Source: Caballeronia udeis (GTDB lineage Bacteria > Pseudomonadota > Gammaproteobacteria > Burkholderiales > Burkholderiaceae). From it: DNA of 42,555 nucleotides. Shown here in pieces: positions 17,662-25,438 of the stretch (its first letter is position 1; each line of letters starts with the position of its first letter). The stretch is taken from the NCBI RefSeq assembly GCF_001544555.2, contig NZ_FCOK02000085.1, positions 1 to 42,555 of the forward strand, read 5' to 3'. The position numbers and the translations under genes were made by a program. The notes beneath the pieces were generated by a model. It worked only from the letters and a program-made list of their open reading frames with translations, was not told the origin of the DNA and did not search any database.

Positions 17662-17846
17662 TAGCTATCTGATTGTCTTTTTATCACCAGGACGCACGCA
17701 CGCTGCACTCGTAATCCGCTAATCACGCACAGTAAAGAACCACAAATGAGCGCGACTCCGAGGTGCCGAATGTTAGAAAACAGTGCATGAACTTTCATCC
17801 AATGGAACGTCTTGGTGCGTCATATCGAATTCAAGTGTGAGTTAGA

Positions 17847-17856
17847 TTGCATACAA
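17847..17856. promoter_or_regulatory. GntR operator candidate, module B
   Basis: TTGCATACAA, identical to the sites in front of modules A and C. Here it is about 83 bp upstream of the -24/-12 motif instead of 15 bp, so the mode of control may differ. Confidence 0.55.
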
Positions 17857-17938
17857 AAACTGCGAGAAATAAAAAACAATATCTGCTGATCCTTGTAAAC
17901 AAAGCGATGCATCGAATATGCCGTGGAAGCGATGCTCG

Positions 17939-17955
17939 CTGGCACAGTCTTCGCT
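17939..17955 (+). promoter_or_regulatory. Weak sigma-54 promoter candidate, module B
   Basis: CTGGCACAGTCTTCGCT keeps GG and GC 10 bases apart with a good TGGCAC half, but the -12 half reads TCGC instead of TTGC. Transcription would begin near 17966, which favours a translation start at 18031 rather than 17923 for the next gene. Confidence 0.4.
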
Positions 17956-18030
17956 AAATTTCCTTTGCGCACTCGTGTCGGGCACACCGGTCCGGGCCGA
18001 GAAATCCTTCCCATTCTCACCACGTCTTCG

Positions 18031-18936
18031 ATGCGAAAACTGCTCCTGGCGCACGGCAGCGCCCTTTCGAATCTTGCGTTGTTCGTTGCGGTCGATACCG
18101 GTCTGTTCGAGCGGCATGGCCTACAGGTCGAAGCGCCGCACCTGGCTGAGTTCAGCTCCACCGCTGCCTTGCTAAGGAGCGGCGAGGCCGAGCTTGGCAC
18201 GACGGGTTTCACGCAGGCGCTCGTGGATCATGCACGGCCGGATCCGCTGCGTATCGTAGGCGGCAGCGGCAAGCTCGGCATGGCGCTGATGGGGCAGCCG
18301 GGCCTGTCAATGAATGATCTGCGTGGCCAGTGCGTCGGCACCTTCGCCGACGATCCGATGGAAGTCCTGCTGCACGATGCCCTGGAGGCCCATGGGATCG
18401 AACCCCGGCAGACAGAGCGTGTGCTGTACCAGTCGCTTGGCGACGCCCTCGCCGATTTCTTCGATGGCCGGATTGCCGCATTGACCTTGATCGAACCGTG
18501 GATCTCGCGACTTCGGCTTCAGGGATATGACGTTCTGTGTGATGGCTTGCATGCGTGGGGAGGCGAGTATCCCGACACGCTGCTCGTCGTCCGTAAAAGC
18601 TTTCTCGACGCGCATCCCGAGATCGTCGCCGCCACCCTTCGCGCGATGCTCGATGCACAGCAAGCGATCAGGAACAATCCGCGCGAAGCACTGCGCGCAA
18701 GTGCGCACCGTTACCCCGAATTCACGCTCGACGAACTGCTGGCAGGCGTCGACGCGCAACCCCCGGTCATTGATATTCGCCCGCTTAGCCGCTGCATCCT
18801 CGCGCGCGCTGCATCGCTCGAAGCGCTGGGGCGAATGCATGTCACTGCCGCGCTCGAAGACATCTTCAGCTTCGACTTGCTGGCACAAACGCTCGCAGAA
18901 ACGTGCTCGCCCTCATCCGTTGTTCAACCTCAATAA
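18031..18936 (+). CDS. NMT1/THI5-like binding-fold protein without signal peptide
   Basis: A 301-residue homologue of NMT1/TauA-type binding proteins ('GLFERHGLQVEA', 'ALLRSGEAELGTTGFTQAL', 'LRGQCVGTFADDPMEVLLHDAL', 'DTLLVVRKSFLDAHPEIV'). Unlike its neighbours it begins MRKLLLAHGSALSNLALF directly in the first strand of the fold, with no Sec, Tat or lipoprotein signal. The upstream extension to 17923 also encodes none and would include the promoter motif. It may therefore be cytosolic, acting as a sensor, carrier or enzyme rather than as a periplasmic binder. It is the first gene of module B, 10 bases before the exported binding protein. The start is uncertain because no clear ribosome binding site is visible. 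Confidence 0.75.
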   Translation: MRKLLLAHGSALSNLALFVAVDTGLFERHGLQVEAPHLAEFSSTAALLRSGEAELGTTGFTQALVDHARPDPLRIVGGSGKLGMALMGQPGLSMNDLRGQCVGTFADDPMEVLLHDALEAHGIEPRQTERVLYQSLGDALADFFDGRIAALTLIEPWISRLRLQGYDVLCDGLHAWGGEYPDTLLVVRKSFLDAHPEIVAATLRAMLDAQQAIRNNPREALRASAHRYPEFTLDELLAGVDAQPPVIDIRPLSRCILARAASLEALGRMHVTAALEDIFSFDLLAQTLAETCSPSSVVQPQ

Positions 18937-18946
18937 GGAACCTTCG

Positions 18947-20008
18947 ATGTTCAAGAAATTCGTTCAGCAGGATCAGGACCGACTTCAACTGACCGAGGTT
19001 GGCAGCGCACGACGTGACTTTCTGGTGCGCAGCGCCTGCATGGCGGGGGGGGCGGCGCTCGGCGGCGCTTATCTTCCGCAGGCAATGGCAGCGGGTCCGC
19101 TGACACTCAAGGCGACGCATGGTACGGGCCTGTGCAATTGCCCGTTTTTTCTGGTCAAGGAGCGCAATCTCGCGCAAGGCGTGACGCTCGACTTCGTGGT
19201 CACCCCGTCCAACGCGGACATCGCGGCATTGTTCGGCGCGGGGGTAGTGGACGTGTCGGTGGTGCCGTACACAAACTTCATGACACTCTACGACGCAGGG
19301 GCACCGATCAAGATCGTGGCAGGATCGGGCGTGCAGGGTTGCGTGATCGTCGCGCAGCCAGGTATCACGTCGGCGGCGCAATTGCGCGGCAAGACCATCG
19401 GTACATTCCAGGCCGATACGCTCGAAATGCTGCCTCTCGATTACTTGAAGAAAGCCAGCATGAGCTTCGCCGACGTCAAGGTGCGCTATTTCGGCACCTC
19501 GCCGGAACTGGCGCAGGCGTTCATCGGAGGGAACGTCGACGCGATGTGCCACATCGAGCCATACGCTACGCAGGCATTGAAGGCGCGGCCGGGCGCGGTG
19601 CAGCTTTCGAACGGCGTCGATGTGTATGGCGCGAACTACACGGACTGTGTGCTGGCGGTGCGCAGCAAGCTTCTTCACGAGAATCGCGACGCGGTCAAGG
19701 CGTTGATCAAGGCGATGATGGTCGCGCAGCACCAGGAAGAGCAAGACCGGGCGTCGGCCGTCAAGGACACAGTTGGCAAGTACTTCAAGACGAGCTATGA
19801 CGCCACGCTGGATGCCGCCGCCAAGCAGCCGGCGATGATCGACCAGCGTCGCAACCAGGATTTCATCCTGCATCGCGCCCAGAACCTGAAGGACCTGCGT
19901 TATATCAAGCGCTTGCCGGGCGCAGACATCTTCGACTGGGGGCCGCTCAACGAGGTGATCAGCGAAAACGCTGCGCTCTACGGCCAACTCCAGTTGAAAT
20001 CCGCATGA
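18947..20008 (+). CDS. Tat-exported ABC substrate-binding protein (NMT1/TauA-like)
   Basis: Binding protein of the module B importer, 353 residues. Residues 17-50 form a twin-arginine signal (ARRDFLVRSACMAGGAALG ... QAMAAG), so it is probably exported folded. The mature part starts with 'KATHGTGLCNCPFFLVKE' and has 'ADIAALFGAGVVDVSVVPYT', 'LRGKTIGTFQADTLEMLPLDYL' and 'AMCHIEPYATQAL'. A CNC cysteine pair sits where the module A protein has CAQC. The ATG at 18947 has AAGGA 8 bases upstream; the longer open frame upstream is only a shadow of the previous gene. It overlaps the permease by ATGA. Confidence 0.92.
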   Translation: MFKKFVQQDQDRLQLTEVGSARRDFLVRSACMAGGAALGGAYLPQAMAAGPLTLKATHGTGLCNCPFFLVKERNLAQGVTLDFVVTPSNADIAALFGAGVVDVSVVPYTNFMTLYDAGAPIKIVAGSGVQGCVIVAQPGITSAAQLRGKTIGTFQADTLEMLPLDYLKKASMSFADVKVRYFGTSPELAQAFIGGNVDAMCHIEPYATQALKARPGAVQLSNGVDVYGANYTDCVLAVRSKLLHENRDAVKALIKAMMVAQHQEEQDRASAVKDTVGKYFKTSYDATLDAAAKQPAMIDQRRNQDFILHRAQNLKDLRYIKRLPGADIFDWGPLNEVISENAALYGQLQLKSA

Positions 20009-20913
20009 AGGCCAACCTGAGCGCCTACCTGGCGCAACGCGGCGCGGCGACGACACCGGGCATCGCCGGCAAGCCGCGCCGCGGTCTCGCCAGGCGGCTC
20101 GTGCCGCTCGGCTGGGGTATCGCCTCGCTGGCCTGCTTCATCTCCGTGTGGGAGCTCGCCTGGGCCGCAGGGTGGGCCGATCCGCTGCTGTTGCCGCCGC
20201 CGCACATTTTCCTGCGCAACTTCGCCTCGCAGGCGCAATATTTCGTCCCGACCGATGTGATCGGCGAGACCTCCAGCACGACCGCGCTGAGGTCGCTCGT
20301 GATGACCGTCGTGGCGACGACGTTGCGGGTCATGAGTGGCCTTGTGCTCGGCTTCGTATGCAGCGTGGCGATGGGCGTGGCGATCCGCTACTTCCGGCTG
20401 CTCGGCAACCTGACCTTGCCGACCATCACGCTGCTTGCGCCGATTTCACCGATCGCATGGCTGCCGGTCGCGATCTTTCTGTTCGGGATCGGTAATGCGC
20501 CGGCCGTGTTTATGGTGTTTATCTCGCTGTTCTTTGTGATGACGGTCTCCACGATCAGTCAGATCGACAACGTAAGCCGTACCCATCTGCATGTTGCCGC
20601 CGTGATGGGCGCCACGCGCGCTCAGACGTTCCGTCATGTGATCCTGCCCGCGATCCTGCCATCGCTTTTCATGGTGCTGCGGATGAACCTGTTCGGCGCA
20701 TGGATGGTCGTGCTGGTGGCGGAAGCGACGGGAGTCGGCAGCGGCCTCGGGCAAGTCGTGATGCTCGCGCGCAATACGTTCAACTCGAGTCTCTCGTTCT
20801 TCACGATGACTCTGATCGGTGTCACCGGTTTCGCTTTCGATGTCGCATTGCGGCTGATCCAGCGCAAGGTGCTGTTCTGGGTTCCGGATAACGGCCTGGG
20901 AGGAATGAAATGA
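20005..20913 (+). CDS. ABC transporter permease (TauC/SsuC-like)
   Basis: Inner-membrane subunit of the module B importer, 302 residues. After a polar 35-residue N-terminus come about six membrane segments and the EAA-type loop 'VAAVMGATRAQTFRHVILP'. Its ATG overlaps the binding-protein stop and its own stop overlaps the ATPase start, giving a tightly coupled three-gene unit. Confidence 0.92.
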   Translation: MKANLSAYLAQRGAATTPGIAGKPRRGLARRLVPLGWGIASLACFISVWELAWAAGWADPLLLPPPHIFLRNFASQAQYFVPTDVIGETSSTTALRSLVMTVVATTLRVMSGLVLGFVCSVAMGVAIRYFRLLGNLTLPTITLLAPISPIAWLPVAIFLFGIGNAPAVFMVFISLFFVMTVSTISQIDNVSRTHLHVAAVMGATRAQTFRHVILPAILPSLFMVLRMNLFGAWMVVLVAEATGVGSGLGQVVMLARNTFNSSLSFFTMTLIGVTGFAFDVALRLIQRKVLFWVPDNGLGGMK

Positions 20914-21722
20914 GCCTGACTGAACAACCGGTTATGCAGCCGCCACTCGCCACCTGCACGGGGGTAGGGAAGACCTGGCAGACGGATGGCGCGCCGTTCG
21001 TCGCGTTGCGCGACATCGACCTCGACATTGCGCGCCGCGAGTTCGTGGTGTTCCTCGGCCCAAGCGGTTGCGGCAAGAGCACGCTGCTGTATCTGATGGC
21101 AGGTCTTGAGCAGGTTTCCGAAGGGCGCATCGTGTGCGGTGGCGCCGAAGTGACCGCGCCCGGTACCGATCGCGGGCTCGTGTTCCAGGACACGTCGCTG
21201 TTTCCGTGGTTGAGCGTCGGCGAGAACGTCACCTTCGGCCTGAAGATGCAGCACATGCCGAAAGAAGCCCGGCGCCGGGTGGCCCAGGAGATTCTCGAGC
21301 GCGTCGGTTTGTCGGAAGCCATCGATAAGCGTCCTGACCAGCTTTCCGGCGGCATGCGCCAGCGCGTCGCGGTCGGGCGGGCGCTCGCGCTGAAGCCCGA
21401 GGTCCTGCTGCTCGACGAGCCGTTCGCCGCGCTCGATGTCCAGACCCGCTCGAAGATGCAGGAATTCCTGACTCAGGTCTGGCAGCAAAGCAATGTTTCG
21501 ATGGTATTCGTCACGCACGATATCGACGAAGCAGTCTCGCTTGCGGATCGCATCGTGGTGTTCACCGCACGTCCTGGACGCATCAAGACCATCATTCCGG
21601 TTGACCTGCCGCGTCCGCGCGATACCCGCAACAAGGCGTTCCACGATCTGACCGATCACCTGACCGACCTGATGCGCGACGAAGTCGACCGTGCGTTCGC
21701 GGAGCAGGAGCGCGTCCGATGA
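20910..21722 (+). CDS. ABC transporter ATP-binding protein (TauB/SsuB-like)
   Basis: ATPase of the module B importer, 270 residues: Walker A GPSGCGKST (50-58), Q-loop 'VFQDTSLFPW', signature 'LSGGMRQRVAVGRAL', Walker B 'VLLLDEPFAALD', H-loop 'FVTHDIDEA' and the 'RPGRIKTIIPVDLPRPRD' tail. It overlaps both neighbours by ATGA junctions, so transporter and following amidase are translated together. Confidence 0.95.
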   Translation: MSLTEQPVMQPPLATCTGVGKTWQTDGAPFVALRDIDLDIARREFVVFLGPSGCGKSTLLYLMAGLEQVSEGRIVCGGAEVTAPGTDRGLVFQDTSLFPWLSVGENVTFGLKMQHMPKEARRRVAQEILERVGLSEAIDKRPDQLSGGMRQRVAVGRALALKPEVLLLDEPFAALDVQTRSKMQEFLTQVWQQSNVSMVFVTHDIDEAVSLADRIVVFTARPGRIKTIIPVDLPRPRDTRNKAFHDLTDHLTDLMRDEVDRAFAEQERVR

Positions 21723-22591
21723 GTGCATCGAGCAGGTTGACCGTGACAGCACTGCAGTTACCGCCATGCACCAGCGATCTCGCCTCGAACGAGGCCGTTG
21801 CATTCGACGCCGTGCGCGCCGCGGCTGCTGCCGGGGCGCAGCTCATCGCATTGCCTGAACTCTCGATGGTGCCGTATTTCGCGAGTGCTCCCGCCGGACG
21901 ATATTGCGCGTGGGCGGAATCGGCCAGCGGGCCGCTTGGGGCTCGCTGCGCCGCGCTCGCAAAGCAATGTGGCGCAGCACTGTTCGTGCCGGTCTACGAA
22001 TTTGATCCGGCCACTGGCCTCTATCACAACGCCGTGCTTGGCTTTGACGCGGAGGGTAAGCCGCTGCGTGCGGGGCCCGTGGCGCGCAAGCTGCATCTGC
22101 CCGTTGGCGACGATCCGCCTCCCGGATTTAACGAAGCCGCGCATTTCACGCCCGGCGACGCACTCCATGTCGTGCAGGTCGGCGTCTGGCGCGTTGGCGT
22201 GCTCGTTTGCTACGACCGGCGTTTTCCCGAGTGCTGGCGTGCATTGCGGGCAGCCGGTGCGGACCTCGTGATCGTACCCGTCGCGGGCAGCGGTGGCGAC
22301 GACATGGATTTCTTCATCGGCGAGCTGCGCACGCATGCGCGCGAGAATGGCTTAGCCGTCGTGTGCGCGAACAAGAGCGGCGACGAATTCCTCGATGGCG
22401 TACGAATCGACAACTACGGCGAATCCTGTGTGATCGCCGCCGACGGCACCGTGCTCGCCAGGCGCAGCGGCGCCGACGGTGCGGGCCTCGTAACGGCGAC
22501 GCTCGAGCACGAAGACATCGCGGCGACGCGCGCAAAGCTCGCGTATTTCAAGCATCGTCGAGTGGATCTGTACGGCACCCCATCGTTCTGA
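21719..22591 (+). CDS. Nitrilase-superfamily amidohydrolase
   Basis: Carbon-nitrogen hydrolase of 290 residues with the catalytic triad E47 (LPELS), K124 (ARKLHLPVG) and C164 (LVCYDRRFPE). The CYDRRFPE context is typical of amidases and N-carbamoyl amide hydrolases (N-carbamoylputrescine amidase, beta-ureidopropionase and omega-amidase groups) rather than true nitrilases. In this setting it could release ammonia (and CO2) from an opened cyclic amide or carbamoyl product. It is translationally coupled to the ATPase before it and followed after 27 bases by a deaminase-type amidohydrolase. Exact substrate unknown. Confidence 0.9.
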   Translation: MSASSRLTVTALQLPPCTSDLASNEAVAFDAVRAAAAAGAQLIALPELSMVPYFASAPAGRYCAWAESASGPLGARCAALAKQCGAALFVPVYEFDPATGLYHNAVLGFDAEGKPLRAGPVARKLHLPVGDDPPPGFNEAAHFTPGDALHVVQVGVWRVGVLVCYDRRFPECWRALRAAGADLVIVPVAGSGGDDMDFFIGELRTHARENGLAVVCANKSGDEFLDGVRIDNYGESCVIAADGTVLARRSGADGAGLVTATLEHEDIAATRAKLAYFKHRRVDLYGTPSF

Positions 22592-22618
22592 ACTCCTTCT
22601 CCTATCAGGTAGGAAACC

Positions 22619-24160
22619 ATGTCCGAAACACTGATTGTCGCTGGCTGGGTTGTGAAGGGCGCGGCCGATCGGCACAGCGCCGACGTTATCCGCGACGGCG
22701 CGCTGTATCAACGCGACGGTGTGATCGTCGAGATTGGCGATGCGCAGGAAATGCTGGCGAAGTATCCTGACGCGCCGCGCCTCGGCTCGCCGGATACCGT
22801 ACTAATGCCGGGTTTTGTGAATAGTCACCATCATGTCGGCTTGACGCCGCTGCAACTCGGCTCGCCTGATCATGCGCTTGAACTCTGGTTCGCCAGCCGC
22901 ATGGGCGCGCGTGAGATCGACCTGTATCTCGACACGCTCTATTCGGCATTCGAGATGATCGCGTCCGGCATCACCACGGTTCAGCACATTCACGGCTGGC
23001 GTCCGGGGCCGTTGTCGGCTGTTCATGGGGCGGCCTCGCGGGTGCTGCAGGCCTACCGCGACATCGGCATGCGTGCGTCCTACAGCTTCGCTGTGCGCGA
23101 GCAGAACCTGCTTGTTTATGAGGCCAATGACGACTTCGTGAAACGCCTGCCCGCGGACATCGGGCCGAAACTCGCGGCCCACCTGAAGGCGCAGCAGATT
23201 CCGTTGGCCGAGCACCTCCAGTTGTTTGACATGCTGACGAAGGGCAACGAAGGGCAGTCGCTCACGAAGATCCAGCTCGCGCCGGCGAACCTGCACTGGT
23301 GTGGCGATGAGGCCCTGCTCGCGATCAAGGAACATGCCGGCAAGCATGGCGTCCCGATGCACATGCATCTGCTGGAGACCGCGTACCAGAAGGAGTATGC
23401 GCGGCGCCGGACCGGCAAGACCGCCGTTGCGCACCTGAACGATCTCGGTCTGCTCGGGCCCTCGCTGACGCTCGGCCACGGCGTGTGGCTGACGGAAGAA
23501 GACATCGAAATGGTCGCGCATACGGGCACATGTATTTGCCACAATTGCAGTTCGAATCTGCGCTTGCGCAGCGGTGTCGCACCGCTGAATGCGTTTGCGA
23601 AATACGGCGTGACGGTCGGTATGGGACTCGACGAAGCCGGGATCAACGAAGACCGCGACATGCTGCAGGAGATGCGTCTTGCACTGCGTGTGCATCGCAC
23701 GCCTGGCATGGACGACGATGTGCCGACCTGCCCGCAGATCCTGAAGATGGCGACTGAAGATGGCGCCCGCACGACGCCGTTCGGCAAGCAGATCGGGCGG
23801 CTTGAGGCCGGGAGATTGGCAGACGTAGTGCTGATGAACTGGAAGACCGCGACGTATCCGTACCAGGACGACGACGTTCCGATGCTCGATGCGCTCATGC
23901 AGCGTGGGAAGACAAATGCGGTCGATGCCGTGATGATCGCGGGCGATGTGGTGTACCAGGATGGCCGCTTCGCGCATGTGGACCGCGACGCCGTTCTGAA
24001 GGAGATCGAGGAGGTGCTGGCGAAGCCACGCAACCCACAGGAGCAGGCGAGGCGTGAGCTGGGCAAGGCCGTGTTTCCACACGTCAAGGCGTTCTACCGC
24101 GATTATCTTGCGCAGACGCTGCCGCGTCAGCCGTTCTATGCTCCTTCATCCCGGAACTGA
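22619..24160 (+). CDS. ATZ/TRZ-type amidohydrolase (deaminase-like)
   Basis: Mononuclear-metal amidohydrolase of 513 residues. Ligands and context: HxH at 70-72 (NSHHHVGLTP), His in 'MHMHLLETA', His in 'LTLGHGVWLTEED', Asp in 'GMGLDEAGINEDRDM'. This set matches the ATZ/TRZ, 8-oxoguanine deaminase and SAH-deaminase group, which remove amino or chloro groups from nitrogen heterocycles. Lack of the carbamylated-lysine motif separates it from the hydantoinase at 14037. A GTAGGAAACC precedes the ATG. As last gene of module B it could deaminate the imported ring before or after the amidase; the order is unknown. Confidence 0.9.
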   Translation: MSETLIVAGWVVKGAADRHSADVIRDGALYQRDGVIVEIGDAQEMLAKYPDAPRLGSPDTVLMPGFVNSHHHVGLTPLQLGSPDHALELWFASRMGAREIDLYLDTLYSAFEMIASGITTVQHIHGWRPGPLSAVHGAASRVLQAYRDIGMRASYSFAVREQNLLVYEANDDFVKRLPADIGPKLAAHLKAQQIPLAEHLQLFDMLTKGNEGQSLTKIQLAPANLHWCGDEALLAIKEHAGKHGVPMHMHLLETAYQKEYARRRTGKTAVAHLNDLGLLGPSLTLGHGVWLTEEDIEMVAHTGTCICHNCSSNLRLRSGVAPLNAFAKYGVTVGMGLDEAGINEDRDMLQEMRLALRVHRTPGMDDDVPTCPQILKMATEDGARTTPFGKQIGRLEAGRLADVVLMNWKTATYPYQDDDVPMLDALMQRGKTNAVDAVMIAGDVVYQDGRFAHVDRDAVLKEIEEVLAKPRNPQEQARRELGKAVFPHVKAFYRDYLAQTLPRQPFYAPSSRN

Positions 24161-24362
24161 TCGAACGAATAGTCACCTAAGCTGCGCGTACGCATTTCGT
24201 CGCATTAAGGTGGGAGATGTGGCATTCGAGGCAGCCAAATATGCTTTGGCTGGCCGATGAAGACTCAAACACCGCGAAAGACGCTCGCTGGCGGCATGGC
24301 CCAGGTGCTAAGGGAAAGTCCATCACCTTTAAGAAATCGCCAAAATAACGATAATTAGGAGC
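24161..24362. other. Gap between modules B and C
   Basis: Two hundred bases between two convergent gene ends. I see no convincing gene and no strong terminator hairpin. Confidence 0.4.
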
Positions 24363-25055
24363 TCAATCAAATAACGATTCGATCTCAGGCGGGTCAGCGT
24401 CTGCGACGTCAAAGTTCAGAGTGTGCTCGATATGCATCAGGTGGTCCGCCATGCACCTGGCGGCGCGCGCTCCGTCCTTCGCCTCGATCGCATCGATCAG
24501 GTCGGCGTGTTCCGTGTGCGGGCAAGCGGGCGTATTGGGCTTGTCGTACAAGGTAATGATCAGGCAGGTCAGCGACGTCAGTTCGCGCATCAGGCGCAGC
24601 AGGATCTCGTTGCCGACCATTTGCGCGATGAGAACGTGGAGTTCTCCCGATAGCCGGATGATGGTGGGCCGGTCGTCTTTAGCACGCGCTTCCTGCTCTT
24701 GCTTCGAGTGCCGCCGTAGCGTACGGATCTGCGCCGGTGTCGCCCTGGAACTCAACATGCTCGCCATATTGGGCTCGATCATGCGACGGGTTACGAAAAC
24801 GTCGCGGGCCTGCGCGACGCTTGGACTCGCAATGAACGCACCACGGTTCGGCACCAGCGTGACGAGACCTTCATGCGCAAGACGGCTCAGCACCTCACGG
24901 ATCTTGGTGCGGCTCACACCTGCGAGTTCGCCCAGGCGCTCCTCTACCAGCCGCGTTCCGGGCGTGAGCCGATGCTCCTGCACGGCCTTTTGCAGCCGCG
25001 CATAGATCTCGTCATTCGTATAAGCCTTGTCTGGCTTGACAGCAGATTCAGTCAA
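24363..25055 (-). CDS. GntR-family regulator (FCD type), module C
   Basis: Close paralogue of the module A regulator: winged helix-turn-helix ('EERLGELAGVSRTKIREVL', 'GLVTLVPNRGAFIASPS') and FCD domain ('SGELHVLIAQMVGN', 'HTEHADLIDAIEAKD'). The frame is open to 25364, but the family length is about 230-240 residues, and a TTG at 25055 (LTESAVKPDKAY) is preceded on the minus strand by GCCAGGAC, the same leader seen before the ATG of the module B regulator. I therefore use TTG, giving 230 residues. A CGTATACAAC site lies about 45 bases upstream. Confidence 0.86.
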   Translation of the reverse strand: MTESAVKPDKAYTNDEIYARLQKAVQEHRLTPGTRLVEERLGELAGVSRTKIREVLSRLAHEGLVTLVPNRGAFIASPSVAQARDVFVTRRMIEPNMASMLSSRATPAQIRTLRRHSKQEQEARAKDDRPTIIRLSGELHVLIAQMVGNEILLRLMRELTSLTCLIITLYDKPNTPACPHTEHADLIDAIEAKDGARAARCMADHLMHIEHTLNFDVADADPPEIESLFD

Positions 25056-25096
25056 GGTTCGTCCTGGCAAAAATAAAAAGACGGTCTCGTTGTTAT

Positions 25097-25106
25097 CGTA
25101 TACAAC
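25097..25106. promoter_or_regulatory. Operator-like site before the module C regulator
   Basis: CGTATACAAC carries the GTATAC core of FCD-GntR operators and lies upstream of the TTG start of this regulator, so negative autoregulation is plausible. Confidence 0.4.
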
Positions 25107-25352
25107 TTCAAAACGGTTTGTTTTCGTCCTTGTTCGCAGTTTATCGACAGAGCGCCGAGATGGAAAGTCTCGATGCCGGCGGAAATAGGATGGAAGGAGG
25201 CTGAAAGTTTGTGCCCCTTGCGATCGCACGGCGCGCTGCCCTGGTGCTGTATTGCACCGCATAAGTGAATATGGCAAGCCAAAGATTAGCGCGACGGTGC
25301 CAGGCTCAGGGCCGTCGAAAGGTCCGCTTTCATTGCGTACTAAGCTATTCAT

Positions 25353-25366
25353 AATTGCATACAATT
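25353..25366. promoter_or_regulatory. GntR operator candidate, module C
   Basis: AATTGCATACAATT contains the shared decamer TTGCATACAA and extends it to a dyad with 5-bp arms. A related half-site (TTGCGTACTAA) lies 22 bp upstream. The decamer ends exactly 15 bp before the -24/-12 motif, as in module A. Confidence 0.68.
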
Positions 25367-25379
25367 TAACAGAGTAATG

Positions 25380-25396
25380 TTGGCACGGTCATTGCA
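25380..25396 (+). promoter_or_regulatory. Sigma-54 (-24/-12) promoter candidate, module C
   Basis: TTGGCACGGTCATTGCA matches the RpoN consensus TTGGCACG-N4-TTGCA almost perfectly, with GG and GC 10 bases apart. Transcription would start near 25407, about 32 bases before the ATG at 25439. Confidence 0.75.
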
Positions 25397-25438
25397 TTAG
25401 GGGTCCGTTACTCTTCCCGACTCCCCTGACGCTCGCAC

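Noticed and set aside
18527..18946. Upstream extension of the Tat-exported binding protein
   Set aside because: These codons are the shifted frame of the previous gene; the Tat signal starts naturally at 18947 with its own ribosome binding site.
20634..21803. A 389-codon minus-strand frame opposite the module B ATPase
   Set aside because: His/Arg/Ala-rich antisense of well-supported ABC genes; such long antisense frames arise in GC-rich DNA. The same holds for the frames opposite the hydantoinase, the binding proteins and both amidohydrolases.
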